This document shows, in pieces, positions 16,888 through 26,048 of a stretch of DNA of 42,198 bases. Made by a program: the position numbers and the translations under genes. The DNA is from Gemmatimonadota bacterium (lineage in GTDB: Bacteria; Gemmatimonadota; Gemmatimonadetes; Gemmatimonadales; Gemmatimonadaceae): positions 1 through 42,198 of the forward strand of contig CANHTA010000008.1 in NCBI GenBank assembly GCA_947463135.1, written 5' to 3'. Under the pieces are notes generated by a model. That model did no database searches and was not told the origin of the DNA. It saw only the letters and a list, made by a program, of their open reading frames with translations. Position 1 is the first letter of the stretch. Every line of letters begins with the position of its first letter.

Positions 16888-17972
16888 CCACGCCCCCGAA
16901 GAAAACCGCCGCAGAGAAGAAGGGCGAATATCGGCGCGGCACACAGAAAAAGACCCCCAAAGGCCCGTCGGCCCGCGGCGCCGCTGCGCGCGCCGCCAAC
17001 GAAAAACGTGGCGTACCGTCAGTCGCCACACCCAAGCCGAAACGTGAACCCAGTGTGCGCGACGGCGTGCCGCGCGCAACGGCGCCGCGTGACGCGGCCG
17101 CGCGTGACCCACAACCGCGCGATGCCGGGTCCGCGATGCGCCCCACGCGTAATCGGAGCGATGGGTCGTCGAAGCGTCGACCCAAGCCACAGCGCTCAGC
17201 AGATGCACCGCCGTCGAAAGCCGGCGGCACGGTCAAGGCGGAACGCGAAGGCCCCATGCGCGTACAACGGGCCTTGGCGCGCGCCGGTGTCGTATCGCGC
17301 CGTGAAGCCGACGCCGCTGTGGCCGAAGGTCGCGTGCAGGTGAATGGGGCCATCGCCACCGTCGGACAGGTTGTCGATCCGTTCCGCGATGTGATCATGC
17401 TTGATGGGAAGCCGGTTATTACGCGTGTCACGTCGCACACCTGGATCGTGCTGCACAAGCCGGCGGCGGCCATGACCACCCGCAAGGATCCCGCGGGGCG
17501 CACCACCGTGTTCGATCTGGTGGATGATGTGCCCGGCTTGGTTTATGTCGGTCGCCTCGACTTCATGACCGAGGGGGTGCTCCTGCTGACCACCGATGGG
17601 CGCGCGGCCCATGCCCTCACACACCCCAGCAACGAAGTGGAGCGCACCTACGTGGCCACGGTGCGCGGCGACGCCATTACGGCGGCCAAGGTCGCCCGCC
17701 GTGGTGTCCAGCTGGAAGACGGCCTCGTGGTGCCGCGCGAAGTGCTCGCCCATCCACTCGGCGGACGTCGTTGGGCCTTCGAAATTACCATTGCCGAAGG
17801 CAAAACCCATGAAGTCCGCCGGCTCTGTGATGCCCTCGATCTTGAGGTGGAGCGTCTGGTCCGAACGCGATTCGGCCCGGTGCGCCTTGGCGATCTGCCC
17901 GTAGGTGGGGCGCGGGCGTTGAACAGTACGGAGCGTGAAGTCCTTGAAGCCCTCATGGCCGGCGGTCGCTAA
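16884..17972 (+). CDS. Pseudouridine synthase, RsuA/RluB/RluE/RluF family, with long basic N-terminal tail
   Basis: Isomerises specific uridines in rRNA; next to scpB it is most often RluB-like (23S). Residues 1-122 are a low-complexity tail rich in K, R, P and A, probably disordered and RNA-binding. An S4 domain follows (125-172, MRVQRALARAGVVSRREAD). The catalytic core carries the essential aspartate D226 in VGRLDFMTEG and the late GKTHEVRRLCDAL motif. 362 residues against about 240-290 for family members without the tail. GTG start overlaps the scpB stop. The tail could in part be a start-choice artefact, but the next suitable start is the Met at 125. Confidence 0.9.
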   Translation: MTTPPKKTAAEKKGEYRRGTQKKTPKGPSARGAAARAANEKRGVPSVATPKPKREPSVRDGVPRATAPRDAAARDPQPRDAGSAMRPTRNRSDGSSKRRPKPQRSADAPPSKAGGTVKAEREGPMRVQRALARAGVVSRREADAAVAEGRVQVNGAIATVGQVVDPFRDVIMLDGKPVITRVTSHTWIVLHKPAAAMTTRKDPAGRTTVFDLVDDVPGLVYVGRLDFMTEGVLLLTTDGRAAHALTHPSNEVERTYVATVRGDAITAAKVARRGVQLEDGLVVPREVLAHPLGGRRWAFEITIAEGKTHEVRRLCDALDLEVERLVRTRFGPVRLGDLPVGGARALNSTEREVLEALMAGGR

Positions 17973-18083
17973 GCGCCCTCACGTGCGCCGCCGCGTGTCA
18001 CCGCGCCATTCCCTGAAGGAGCACTTGGCCCGCAGTCGGGTATCCTCCACGGAACGCGCCACCATTCATAGGAGCAGCCAATC

Positions 18084-19058
18084 GTGACCACGAGCGTCGC
18101 CGCGTCGCAGGACGCGGCTCTGGTGCAGGGGGTCCTGCGCGAAGTCGGCAAGCGAATCGTTGGGCAGGAGTACATGGTGGAGCGCTTGCTGATTGCGCTC
18201 CTCACCGGCGGGCACGTGCTCTTGGAAGGTGTGCCGGGCCTCGCGAAAACGCTCACCGTACGCACGCTCGCCGAAACGGTGCGCACCAGCTTCCAACGCA
18301 TTCAATTCACCCCCGATCTGCTCCCCGCCGATGTGGTGGGGACGCAAATTTTTGATCAGTCGTCTGGTGAGTTCCGTGTGAAGCATGGGCCGATCTTTGC
18401 CAACATCATTCTTGCCGACGAGATCAATCGCGCGCCGGCCAAGGTGCAGGCCGCGCTGCTGGAAGCCATGCAGGAAAAGCAGGTCACCATCGGCGGCACC
18501 ACCTATCGGCTCGCCGAACCGTTCCTGGTGCTGGCGACGCAAAACCCGATTGAGCAGGAAGGCACCTACCCACTGCCGGAGGCGCAGGTCGATCGCTTCA
18601 TGATGAAGCTGCGCGTCGGCTACCCTACCCGCGCGGAGGAAAAGGAGATCCTTCGCCGCATGGCGGGCGGAGACAGTATCGTGGTGAATCCGATTGCCAC
18701 CCCGGAGGCGTTGCTCGATGCGCGTCGTCGCATTGCCGACCTGTACATGGACGAGCGCATCGTGGACTACATCGTGGATCTGGTGCACGCCACGCGCGCG
18801 CCGGCCGATGTTGGTGCACCCGAGTTACGTCCACTGATCGAGTTCGGCGCGTCACCGCGCGCCACCATCTCGCTCGCGCAGGCGGGTCGCGCTCACGCCT
18901 TCCTTCGAGGTCGCGCCTTCGTCACGCCCGATGACGTCAAGAGTATCGCGCCTGATGTGCTCCGGCACCGGGTGCTCACGTCCTTCGAAGCCGATGCCGA
19001 AGGCGTAACCAGCGACTCCATCGTTTCGCGTCTCCTCGCCGTCGTCGAATCGCCCTGA
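18084..19058 (+). CDS. MoxR-family AAA+ ATPase
   Basis: Chaperone-like ATPase that works with VWA-domain proteins. Walker A is GVPGLAKT (49-56), Walker B ILADEIN (109-115), sensor 1 ATQNPIEQEGTYPLPEAQ(V)DR region around 150-170. 324 residues, normal. AGGAG at 18070-18074 gives a good ribosome binding site before the GTG. It opens the run moxR-DUF58-batA-batB/C-batD-batE known as the Bat (Bacteroides aerotolerance) operon and is 2 nt from the next gene. In this setting MoxR is thought to remodel the membrane VWA proteins; substrate not known. Confidence 0.95.
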   Translation: MTTSVAASQDAALVQGVLREVGKRIVGQEYMVERLLIALLTGGHVLLEGVPGLAKTLTVRTLAETVRTSFQRIQFTPDLLPADVVGTQIFDQSSGEFRVKHGPIFANIILADEINRAPAKVQAALLEAMQEKQVTIGGTTYRLAEPFLVLATQNPIEQEGTYPLPEAQVDRFMMKLRVGYPTRAEEKEILRRMAGGDSIVVNPIATPEALLDARRRIADLYMDERIVDYIVDLVHATRAPADVGAPELRPLIEFGASPRATISLAQAGRAHAFLRGRAFVTPDDVKSIAPDVLRHRVLTSFEADAEGVTSDSIVSRLLAVVESP

Positions 19059-19060
19059 GT

Positions 19061-21037
19061 ATGGCGGCGAACTCCCACCCCTCGTTGCCGCGGAGCCCGG
19101 AGGCACCGGTGGCACCGTTGTCCGTGGCATCGGCCGAGGTGTTGCGTCAGGTGCGCCGTATCGAGGTGCGCACGAGGCGACTGGTGGACTCGCACTTCGC
19201 CGGAGCCTACCGCTCGTTGTTTAAGGGGCAGGGGATGGAGTTTGCCGAAGTGCGTGAGTACCAACCCGGCGATGAGGTAAGGGCAATTGATTGGAATGTG
19301 TCGGCCCGCATGGGACGACCATTCGTCAAACGGTACGTCGAAGAGCGCGAGCTCACCATCATGCTCGTGGTGGACATGTCGGGCTCGTCGCGTTTCGGTA
19401 CGCGCGCGCGCTTCAAACACGACCTGGCGATCGAGATGGCCGGTGTGCTCGCGCTGGCCGCTACGCGCAACAACGATCGCGTGGGCTTGCTGATGTTCTC
19501 CGACCGGGTCGAGCACGCCTTGCCGGCGCGCAAAGGACGCAAGCATGCCCTCCGGCTGATCCGTGATCTGCTCACCACCAATCCCATCGGTCGCGGGACA
19601 TCGGTGGCGGTGGCGGTCGATCGGCTTATGCGATTGCTTCCGCACCGCTCGGTCATTTTTTTCGCCTCCGACTTTTTGGCCGAGGATCTCGAGAAGCCGT
19701 TGGCGCGGTTGGCCCAACGCCACGACGTCATCGCCGTCACCCTCGAAGATCCGTCAGAGCGCGTCCTCCCCGATATCGGTCCCGCACGATTGCAGGATCC
19801 CGAATCCGGTGAGGTGGTGGAGGTCAACACGTCACATCCGTTGGTGCGGGAGGCCTTCGCCACGCAGGTCGCGGACGCGGATGGGCGTCGTCGGAAGCTG
19901 TTTGATCGGCTTGGACTCGACGAGATCGAGGTGCACACGGAGCACGGATACGTTGATGCGCTCCTCACCTTCTTCCGCGCACGCACCCGTCGGCCGCATG
20001 GGGCGGTGCGGACCGGCCCTCCACGCGCACTCGCACCGGCGCTCGCCCTGTGCGCGCTGCTGCTCGCATCGCCCTCCTCACACGCGCGGGCTCAGGCGGT
20101 GACCTCAGCTGCGCTCCCCGCTCCTGAGGGATCGCGCGTGCGGGCGGGTTTTCGGGTGCGCCCGGATACCGTTGAGGTGGGGGATCCGTTCACGCTGATC
20201 GTGACCGTGGTGGTGCCCGAGGGGTCGCGGGTGGAATGGCCATCCATGAATGACAGTACGGCGATGGTGGTACGTCGTGCCCCCACCAAGATCACCACGG
20301 AAACTCAGCGCGCCGGTGGTCGCACCGAACGTGCCACTTATGCGTTGGCGGCGTGGAACGTGGGGACGTTACCCATTGCGGTGGGGAACGTGATCATCCG
20401 GTACGGGGCCAATACGCTCACGGTGCCCGTCACGAACGCCTCGGTGTTCGTGCGCTCCGTGCTATCGGGCGATTCCTCCATGTACCAGCCCAAGCCGCCG
20501 CGCGATCTCTTTCCGCGCGTGGTGCCGTGGTGGCAGCGCTGGTGGCCGGCGCTGGTGCTGCTTGCCGTACTCGGGGTGCTCTGGTGGCTGCGACGGCGCC
20601 GCCGACTGCCTGCGGGGGCGCGCTCGGATGCGCTCCGTGATCCCTATGCCCGCGCCCTGCACGACTTCGAACGATTGGACCGACTCGCACTCGCCGATGC
20701 CGGCGAGCGCGGACGGTACGTCGCGCTGGCCATTGACGTCCTGCGCAGCTATCTCGCGCAGCGCCAACCATTGGTGTTGTTGTCCATGACCAGCAGTGAA
20801 CTGGTGCGTGCCATGGGCCACGACAGTCGCGTTCCGCACGATCGCCTGTTGTCGCTGGTAACCACCGGCGACGAGGTGAAATTCGCCCGTCATGGCCTGT
20901 CGGTTGCGCGCGCCCATGCATTGGTCGCTGAGGCGCGCGCCGTGGTGGAAGTGGTCGAAGCGGCCGAACGTGAAAACGTCCGGGCGCGTCTGGCCGCGGA
21001 AGAGGCGGCGCGTGCCACCAGCACGACTCCGGCGTGA
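19061..21037 (+). CDS. DUF58 protein fused to a BatD-like membrane domain
   Basis: 658 residues in one open frame. Residues 1-310 are a complete DUF58 protein (VWA-like), with the EVREYQPGDEVRAIDWNVSA signature (64-83) and a MIDAS-type D105-M-S-G-S. Residues 322-345 are a hydrophobic stretch ending A-R-A-Q-A, like a signal peptide. Then come a predicted periplasmic beta domain (350-475), a membrane helix (about 496-513) followed by RRRRR, and a helical cytoplasmic tail. DUF58 proteins usually stop near 300 residues and the second half is usually a separate gene. A GTG at 20006 (V316) could start the second half alone. Overlaps batA by GTGA. Confidence 0.88.
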   Translation: MAANSHPSLPRSPEAPVAPLSVASAEVLRQVRRIEVRTRRLVDSHFAGAYRSLFKGQGMEFAEVREYQPGDEVRAIDWNVSARMGRPFVKRYVEERELTIMLVVDMSGSSRFGTRARFKHDLAIEMAGVLALAATRNNDRVGLLMFSDRVEHALPARKGRKHALRLIRDLLTTNPIGRGTSVAVAVDRLMRLLPHRSVIFFASDFLAEDLEKPLARLAQRHDVIAVTLEDPSERVLPDIGPARLQDPESGEVVEVNTSHPLVREAFATQVADADGRRRKLFDRLGLDEIEVHTEHGYVDALLTFFRARTRRPHGAVRTGPPRALAPALALCALLLASPSSHARAQAVTSAALPAPEGSRVRAGFRVRPDTVEVGDPFTLIVTVVVPEGSRVEWPSMNDSTAMVVRRAPTKITTETQRAGGRTERATYALAAWNVGTLPIAVGNVIIRYGANTLTVPVTNASVFVRSVLSGDSSMYQPKPPRDLFPRVVPWWQRWWPALVLLAVLGVLWWLRRRRRLPAGARSDALRDPYARALHDFERLDRLALADAGERGRYVALAIDVLRSYLAQRQPLVLLSMTSSELVRAMGHDSRVPHDRLLSLVTTGDEVKFARHGLSVARAHALVAEARAVVEVVEAAERENVRARLAAEEAARATSTTPA

Positions 21038-22041
21038 GCCCCGACATGTGGTCCGCGTTCGGTGTCACCTTCGCGCATCCGGCGTTGCTTGCGCTGTTGC
21101 TGCTGCTCCCACTGTGGTCATGGTGGCGTCGCCGCGCCGCGCCGCCGCGTGCGATCCCGTTTTCTCGCACCGACGTCCTCGCCCGCGGCCCACAGCCGTC
21201 CGTGTCGTGGGTTCGTTGGTTCCCGTGGCTGCGATCGCTCGCGTTGGCCGGCTTCATCGTGGCCGCTGCACAGCCGCGCTCTGGCGCACGGGCCGAGCGC
21301 GTAGCCAGCGAGGGCATCGATATCGCACTCGTCGTCGATATCTCTAGCTCTATGCTGGCCGAAGACTTCCAGCCGCAAAACCGCATCGAAGTCGCCAAGG
21401 AAAAAGTGAAGCGGTTTGTGGTGGGCCGGAAAGCAGACCGCGTGGGGCTGGTGGCCTTTTCCGGTGAAGCGCTCACGCAAGTTCCGCTCACCACGGATTA
21501 TCCGGTGGTCCTGTCGGCCATCGATAACTTGCAGGTTGGCCTGCTCGAAGATGGCACCGCGATCGGCACGGCCATCGCCACGGCTGCCAATCGCCTGCGT
21601 ACCGCCCCCGGGCGCTCGCGCGTGATGGTGTTGCTCACCGACGGCGAGAACAACCGCGGCGCGATTGATCCGCGTACCGCCGCCCAGGCAGCGGCCGCAT
21701 TTGGCATTCGCATTTACACCATCGGCGTGGGAAGCGAGGGGATGGCGGCCGTGCCCGTTGGTCGCGGGCTCTTCGGGCTGCGCTACGAAAATCGTCCGGT
21801 CAAAATCGACGAGCCGCTGCTCACGGAGATCGCCACCAACACGGGCGGCCGGTATTTTCGTGCTAGGGATGCGCAGGCGCTGCAGCGTATTTACGAGCAA
21901 ATCGATACCCTTGAACGGTCCCTCGTTGAGGCACGCTCGTACATCCGATACACCGAGCGGTTTCGCTGGCCGTTGCTTGTTGCGCTTCTGGCCCTGTTGG
22001 GCGAGCTCGCGCTTCACGCGCGACGTGGGGTGTTGCCGTGA
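21034..22041 (+). CDS. batA: VWA-domain membrane protein BatA
   Basis: 335 residues: an N-terminal membrane helix (about 12-31), a second at 65-80, a VWA domain with intact MIDAS D102-I-S-S-S, LLTDGENN near 195, and a C-terminal helix (about 310-332). This topology and the position after moxR and DUF58 define BatA. The VWA domain would face the periplasm and bind a partner through a divalent metal. The start GTGA overlaps the previous stop. In Bacteroides the operon supports survival of oxygen stress; in other phyla the role is less settled. Confidence 0.9.
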   Translation: MSPDMWSAFGVTFAHPALLALLLLLPLWSWWRRRAAPPRAIPFSRTDVLARGPQPSVSWVRWFPWLRSLALAGFIVAAAQPRSGARAERVASEGIDIALVVDISSSMLAEDFQPQNRIEVAKEKVKRFVVGRKADRVGLVAFSGEALTQVPLTTDYPVVLSAIDNLQVGLLEDGTAIGTAIATAANRLRTAPGRSRVMVLLTDGENNRGAIDPRTAAQAAAAFGIRIYTIGVGSEGMAAVPVGRGLFGLRYENRPVKIDEPLLTEIATNTGGRYFRARDAQALQRIYEQIDTLERSLVEARSYIRYTERFRWPLLVALLALLGELALHARRGVLP

Positions 22042-23729
22042 ACCTCGGTACGCTCCCTCCTGTCTTGGTGGATATCCCCTGGCTGCTGCTCACCGCGGTC
22101 TTGCTGCCGCTCGCGGTATGGTGGTTGCGCGCGGCGCGTGAACGGCAGCGACGCGCGCGATTGGCGCGCTATGCCGAATCCTCGGCGTTGCATCGTCTCG
22201 TGATGATCACCGACCCCGATGAAGGGGGACGCACCGTTCGCCTGATGCTGGTGGTCGGACTCGCGGGGCTGGCGTTGGCGGGGCCGCGATGGGGGCTCGC
22301 GCGTGGGCCGGTCAGCGCGCGAGGCATTGATATGGTGATTGCCATCGATGCGTCGCTGTCCATGATGGCACCCGACGAGCGCCCATCGCGTCTGGAACGG
22401 GTGAAACAGGAAGTGCGTCGCTTACGCGCCATGTCACAGGCCGATCGGGTGGCGCTCATTGCCTTCGCCGGTCGCAGCTATATCCTCACGCCGCTCACCG
22501 GCGATGATGGCGCGATCGAGCTGTTCCTCGACAATCTTGATCCGTCGGTGGTAGGGCAGGCGGGGAGCTCTCTCGCACGGGCGCTGCGTCAGGGTACCGA
22601 ACTCTTGTTGGCCAGCGACGGCAGTGCCGACCGCGCACTCGTGCTCTTCTCCGATGGTGAAGCGTTTGAGCCAATCGAGGACGTGACGGCCGCTGCGACG
22701 GAGGCGGGCGCCAAGGGCATTCATGTCGTAACCGTGGGCTTCGGGACGGCCGCGGGGAGCACCATCCCCGTACAGGATGGTACCGAAACGCGCGAAAAGC
22801 GTGATGAAGACGGCCGCGTGGTCATTACACGGTACGCACCCGAGCTGCTAGAAGCGGCGGCCAAAGCGGCCGGCGGCACGTTCATTCCGGCGAATGCCTC
22901 CGACAAAGCCACGCGCATTCGCGGCGCCCTGCGCGCCCTGCGCACGGCCACGCGTACGCTGGAGGCGCGCGAGGATCACGTTCCTCGGTTCCTGTGGCTG
23001 CTGTTGCCCGCACTGGTGTTGTTGGCCTATGACACCTGGCTGCTCACGCGCCGCCGCACGTTCCGTACGTCCGACACGGCCACCGCTGCTCCGTCCACCC
23101 CGCCCGTTGTGCTGCTGTTGCTCTCCCTGCCGGTTGCGCTCCTATCGTGCAAGCAGGCTCCTGATCCGGCGTCCCTTTTTGCCGACGGTAATGTGCCCGC
23201 GGCCATTGCTGGATACCGTGCGCAGATGGCCAACGGCGACAGCACGGCGGGGACACGCTACAATTTGGGGACAGCACTCATTGGCGCCGATTCGCTTACG
23301 GCAGCCGCTGAGCTGCTGGATATGGTGCGCCGTGCCAGTGACGGGGAAACGCGCATGCGCGCCCGGTTTAATGCGGGTTTCGCGTGGCTCACCATGGGGC
23401 GCCAACCACAAAATCCCGACGCCGAGGCCGCGTTGACGGCCGCGCGGGCGGCCTATCGCGCGCTGCTGACCGATCGCCCCACCGACGCGGACGCGAAGTG
23501 GAACTACGAACTCGCACTCCGGACGCCACCGCCGCAGGGCGGTGGCGGTGGGGGCGGCGGTGGTGGGGATTCGTCCAACGAGAAGCCGGAGGACCCGTCG
23601 TCGAGTGCCGGTGGTCTCGATCAGAAGCAGGCGGAAGCCCTGTTGAACAGCGCTGCGCGTGAAGAGCGTGATGTGCAGGGCCGCAAACAGCGGCAAGGCC
23701 GAACACCGCCGCGAGGTAAAGACTGGTGA
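22038..23729 (+). CDS. batB: BatB-BatC fusion: VWA membrane protein with C-terminal TPR domain
   Basis: 563 residues. The BatB part has membrane helices at about 12-30 and 68-82, a VWA domain with MIDAS D104-A-S-L-S, and a helix near 314-335. A second hydrophobic stretch (355-370) ends in L-L-S-C371, a lipobox-like sequence, and is followed by a TPR region (380-485, with YNLGTALIGAD and WNYELALR), a ten-glycine linker and the LDQKQAEALLNSAAREE motif typical of BatC. BatB and BatC are usually separate genes, so this is a fusion that keeps the likely BatC export signal as an internal segment. GTGA overlaps at both ends. Confidence 0.87.
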   Translation: MNLGTLPPVLVDIPWLLLTAVLLPLAVWWLRAARERQRRARLARYAESSALHRLVMITDPDEGGRTVRLMLVVGLAGLALAGPRWGLARGPVSARGIDMVIAIDASLSMMAPDERPSRLERVKQEVRRLRAMSQADRVALIAFAGRSYILTPLTGDDGAIELFLDNLDPSVVGQAGSSLARALRQGTELLLASDGSADRALVLFSDGEAFEPIEDVTAAATEAGAKGIHVVTVGFGTAAGSTIPVQDGTETREKRDEDGRVVITRYAPELLEAAAKAAGGTFIPANASDKATRIRGALRALRTATRTLEAREDHVPRFLWLLLPALVLLAYDTWLLTRRRTFRTSDTATAAPSTPPVVLLLLSLPVALLSCKQAPDPASLFADGNVPAAIAGYRAQMANGDSTAGTRYNLGTALIGADSLTAAAELLDMVRRASDGETRMRARFNAGFAWLTMGRQPQNPDAEAALTAARAAYRALLTDRPTDADAKWNYELALRTPPPQGGGGGGGGGGDSSNEKPEDPSSSAGGLDQKQAEALLNSAAREERDVQGRKQRQGRTPPRGKDW

Positions 23730-25183
23730 GCTCCATGCTCTTCGGGCGACGCCTGCACTGGTTGTTCGTACTCGGCGTGGCTCTCACCACGGTCTCAGCT
23801 GCGCCGCTGCACGCACAGCCGTCGCCAACCGCCATTCTTGATCAGATACAGGCCAACGGCACCCGGCCCATCGACTTCCACGCGGCCGTCTTTCCCGAGA
23901 CCGTGTATGTGGGGCAACAGATCACCTATCAGGTGGCGGTGCTCCTCAGCGAGTCCGCGCGTGCACGCCTTCGGCGAAATCCGGAGTTCTTGCCGCCAGA
24001 GTTGCGCGGCGTGCTGGCGTATGAATTAGGATCGCCGAAGCGCGTCGCCCCACGCAGTTATGGAGGCGGGGTATTCGAAGCCCACGTCTTTCAACGCGCG
24101 CTGTTCGCGGTGGCGCCGGGACCGCTCATGGTGCCGGCGCCGCAACTGAGCTATACCCTCCCGCAATCATCCAGCTACTTCAGTCGCGAAGAGCGCTTTG
24201 TGGTGCGCGCCGAAAGTGCGCAACTGGTTGTGAAGGCACTCCCGAGCACCGGAAGACCCCAGGAGTACACCGGCGCGGTTGGGGTGTGGGAAGCATCGGT
24301 GCAACTCGACACCGCTGCCGCTCGTGTGGGCGATCCACTGCTCCTCACGTTGCGCGTGGAGGGCATTGGCAATGTGAAACTCCTCCCGCGGCCGGCGATT
24401 TCTGTGGAGTGGGCATCCGCGGTTCCCGCCACCGACCGGGTACAGATCGACACCAGCTTGGCATACGTGCGTGGCTACAAGGAATTCGACTGGATCCTCA
24501 CGCCAACGCGGGCTGGTGAAGTCAACGTCCCACCGTTGCGCTACAGCTACTTTAATCCCTATCGCGGAAGCTATGCGTACGCGGAAACGGCTCCCCGTAT
24601 CATCACGGTATCCAGTGGCATTTTGGCCACCGCGGCGGAAAGCGACAACGTTGCCGTCCTGCCACTGCGCGTGTGGCGTGGCGCGCACCGCTGGTCGCTA
24701 GCGAAGCAGCTCCAAGCGTGGCGCCTGCCGTTGCTCCTGTTGCTCGTGGTCTCACCGCTCCCGTGGCTCGCACCGGTGATCGGCGCAACACTCGCATCCA
24801 TCGGTGCGTCACGTCGGGGGCACAAGCGTGATGCCAGACTCACGGCCAGCGGTGTTCTCGGAGGCAAGGCGTCGCAGCATCCCGGTCTGGGCGAAGGTGG
24901 CGAGCTGGCACGGCACACGCGTCGCACCATCCTCGGCGCGCTGGCGCAGCGGCTGCGCGTATCACCGCAGGACCTCGTGTCGCGGCGCGACGTCGAACGA
25001 ACCTTGCGACGCCGTGGGGTGACACGCGAGACCACCGCACAGGTGGTCGCGTTGCTCGATGAGCTCGCACAGCGCGGGTTCAGTAATGAGCCCACGCCGC
25101 CGCACGCAGCCCATGAGGTTGCGGCGCGGGCTGATCAGTTGCTCACGCGCGTTGATACCGAAGCGGTAAGGCGGCCGTCTTGA
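23726..25183 (+). CDS. batD: BatD-like oxygen-tolerance protein
   Basis: 485 residues with an N-terminal signal peptide (about 8-31, ending L-H-A-Q). Two beta-sandwich repeats fill residues 45-310, with the phrases VYVGQQITYQVAV and ARVGDPLLLTLRVEG marking the start of each. A membrane helix lies at about 332-355 and a helical cytoplasmic tail follows. This is the BatD architecture. The periplasmic modules probably contact BatA/BatB VWA domains. It starts GTGA on the batB stop and ends TTGA into batE. Confidence 0.87.
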   Translation: MSSMLFGRRLHWLFVLGVALTTVSAAPLHAQPSPTAILDQIQANGTRPIDFHAAVFPETVYVGQQITYQVAVLLSESARARLRRNPEFLPPELRGVLAYELGSPKRVAPRSYGGGVFEAHVFQRALFAVAPGPLMVPAPQLSYTLPQSSSYFSREERFVVRAESAQLVVKALPSTGRPQEYTGAVGVWEASVQLDTAAARVGDPLLLTLRVEGIGNVKLLPRPAISVEWASAVPATDRVQIDTSLAYVRGYKEFDWILTPTRAGEVNVPPLRYSYFNPYRGSYAYAETAPRIITVSSGILATAAESDNVAVLPLRVWRGAHRWSLAKQLQAWRLPLLLLLVVSPLPWLAPVIGATLASIGASRRGHKRDARLTASGVLGGKASQHPGLGEGGELARHTRRTILGALAQRLRVSPQDLVSRRDVERTLRRRGVTRETTAQVVALLDELAQRGFSNEPTPPHAAHEVAARADQLLTRVDTEAVRRPS

Positions 25184-26040
25184 TCTCTCCGCGCACCCCA
25201 CCTCTCCGTGCATCTGGTGCCGTGCTCTGGGCCGTATTCGTGGCCGTGCTCGGGACCGTCGGATGGATGATGCCATGGCGCGCCGCGGTCGCCGCGCATG
25301 GAGCGCCACGGCCGCTGGCCCCCGTTTACGCCGCCCCTCAGCAGGCCGCCGACGCACTCGATTCCATGGTAGCACGTGCCACCGCATTGTATCAGCAGCG
25401 GCAATACGCACGGGCCGCCAACCTGTTTGCACGGACTGTTCAGCAGCGTCCCGACGATGTGGATCTGTTGGCGAACTTGGGCGCCGCCGCATGGGCCGCA
25501 GGTGACACGGTGGTCGCAGTCGTCGCGTGGCACCGTGCGGCTCGTCTCGAACCGGTCGCCATGGATCTGCAAGAGCGCCTCCTGTCACTTCCGGCCGGTG
25601 CGCGCAGTGGGGTAGCGGAAGTTCCTATGGTGCCGGTGTCCGCCCTCGTGGTAGTGGCGCTCATGTCGTGGCTAGTGGGATGGTTGCTCCTCGCCCGAAT
25701 CCGCCTGTCGCGTGGTCGTGATCGCCTTGGCGCACAATGGAGCCGGGCCTCATCCGTCGCGATGGGCTCGCTCCTCTTGGCAATAGTGGCCGGGGCTACG
25801 GCGGTCTGGGGCATGTACCAGCTCGATGCTTCGCGTCTGTACGTGGTTCGGCAGCCGGACACCTTGCGGGGCGCCCCGGGCGCCGAGGCCAACGCATTGG
25901 GTGGCGTGGCTACCGGCGATGTGATGCGGGTGGATGAGCTCCGCGAGGGATGGCTTCGTGGGCAACACGCCGACGGTCGCCGCGGTTGGCTGCCCGCCGA
26001 ACGAACCGTTCCGCTCGTATCTCCCGCCGTCGTTCGGTAA
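25180..26040 (+). CDS. batE: BatE-like protein: TPR, two membrane helices and SH3 domain
   Basis: 286 residues: signal or anchor (11-35), TPR repeats (about 62-130, with YARAANLFARTVQQRPDDVD), membrane helices near 151-172 and 191-211, and a bacterial SH3 domain (220-280, with GDVMRVDELREGWLRG). This matches BatE. TTG start: TTGA overlaps the batD stop, and this is the only coupling in the operon that uses TTG. 8 nt to mutL. The SH3 domain would face the periplasm and may bind peptidoglycan, by analogy. Confidence 0.82.
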   Translation: MISPRTPPLRASGAVLWAVFVAVLGTVGWMMPWRAAVAAHGAPRPLAPVYAAPQQAADALDSMVARATALYQQRQYARAANLFARTVQQRPDDVDLLANLGAAAWAAGDTVVAVVAWHRAARLEPVAMDLQERLLSLPAGARSGVAEVPMVPVSALVVVALMSWLVGWLLLARIRLSRGRDRLGAQWSRASSVAMGSLLLAIVAGATAVWGMYQLDASRLYVVRQPDTLRGAPGAEANALGGVATGDVMRVDELREGWLRGQHADGRRGWLPAERTVPLVSPAVVR

Positions 26041-26048
26041 GTTGTCGT

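Noticed and set aside
23535..23566. G-rich repeat in batB as a second G-quadruplex
   Set aside because: It is explained by a ten-glycine coding linker; most runs are only two G long and the pattern is not strict.
25950..26048. Upstream extension of mutL into batE
   Set aside because: The 33 extra codons are arginine-rich and overlap batE; ATG 26049 gives the exact family N terminus.
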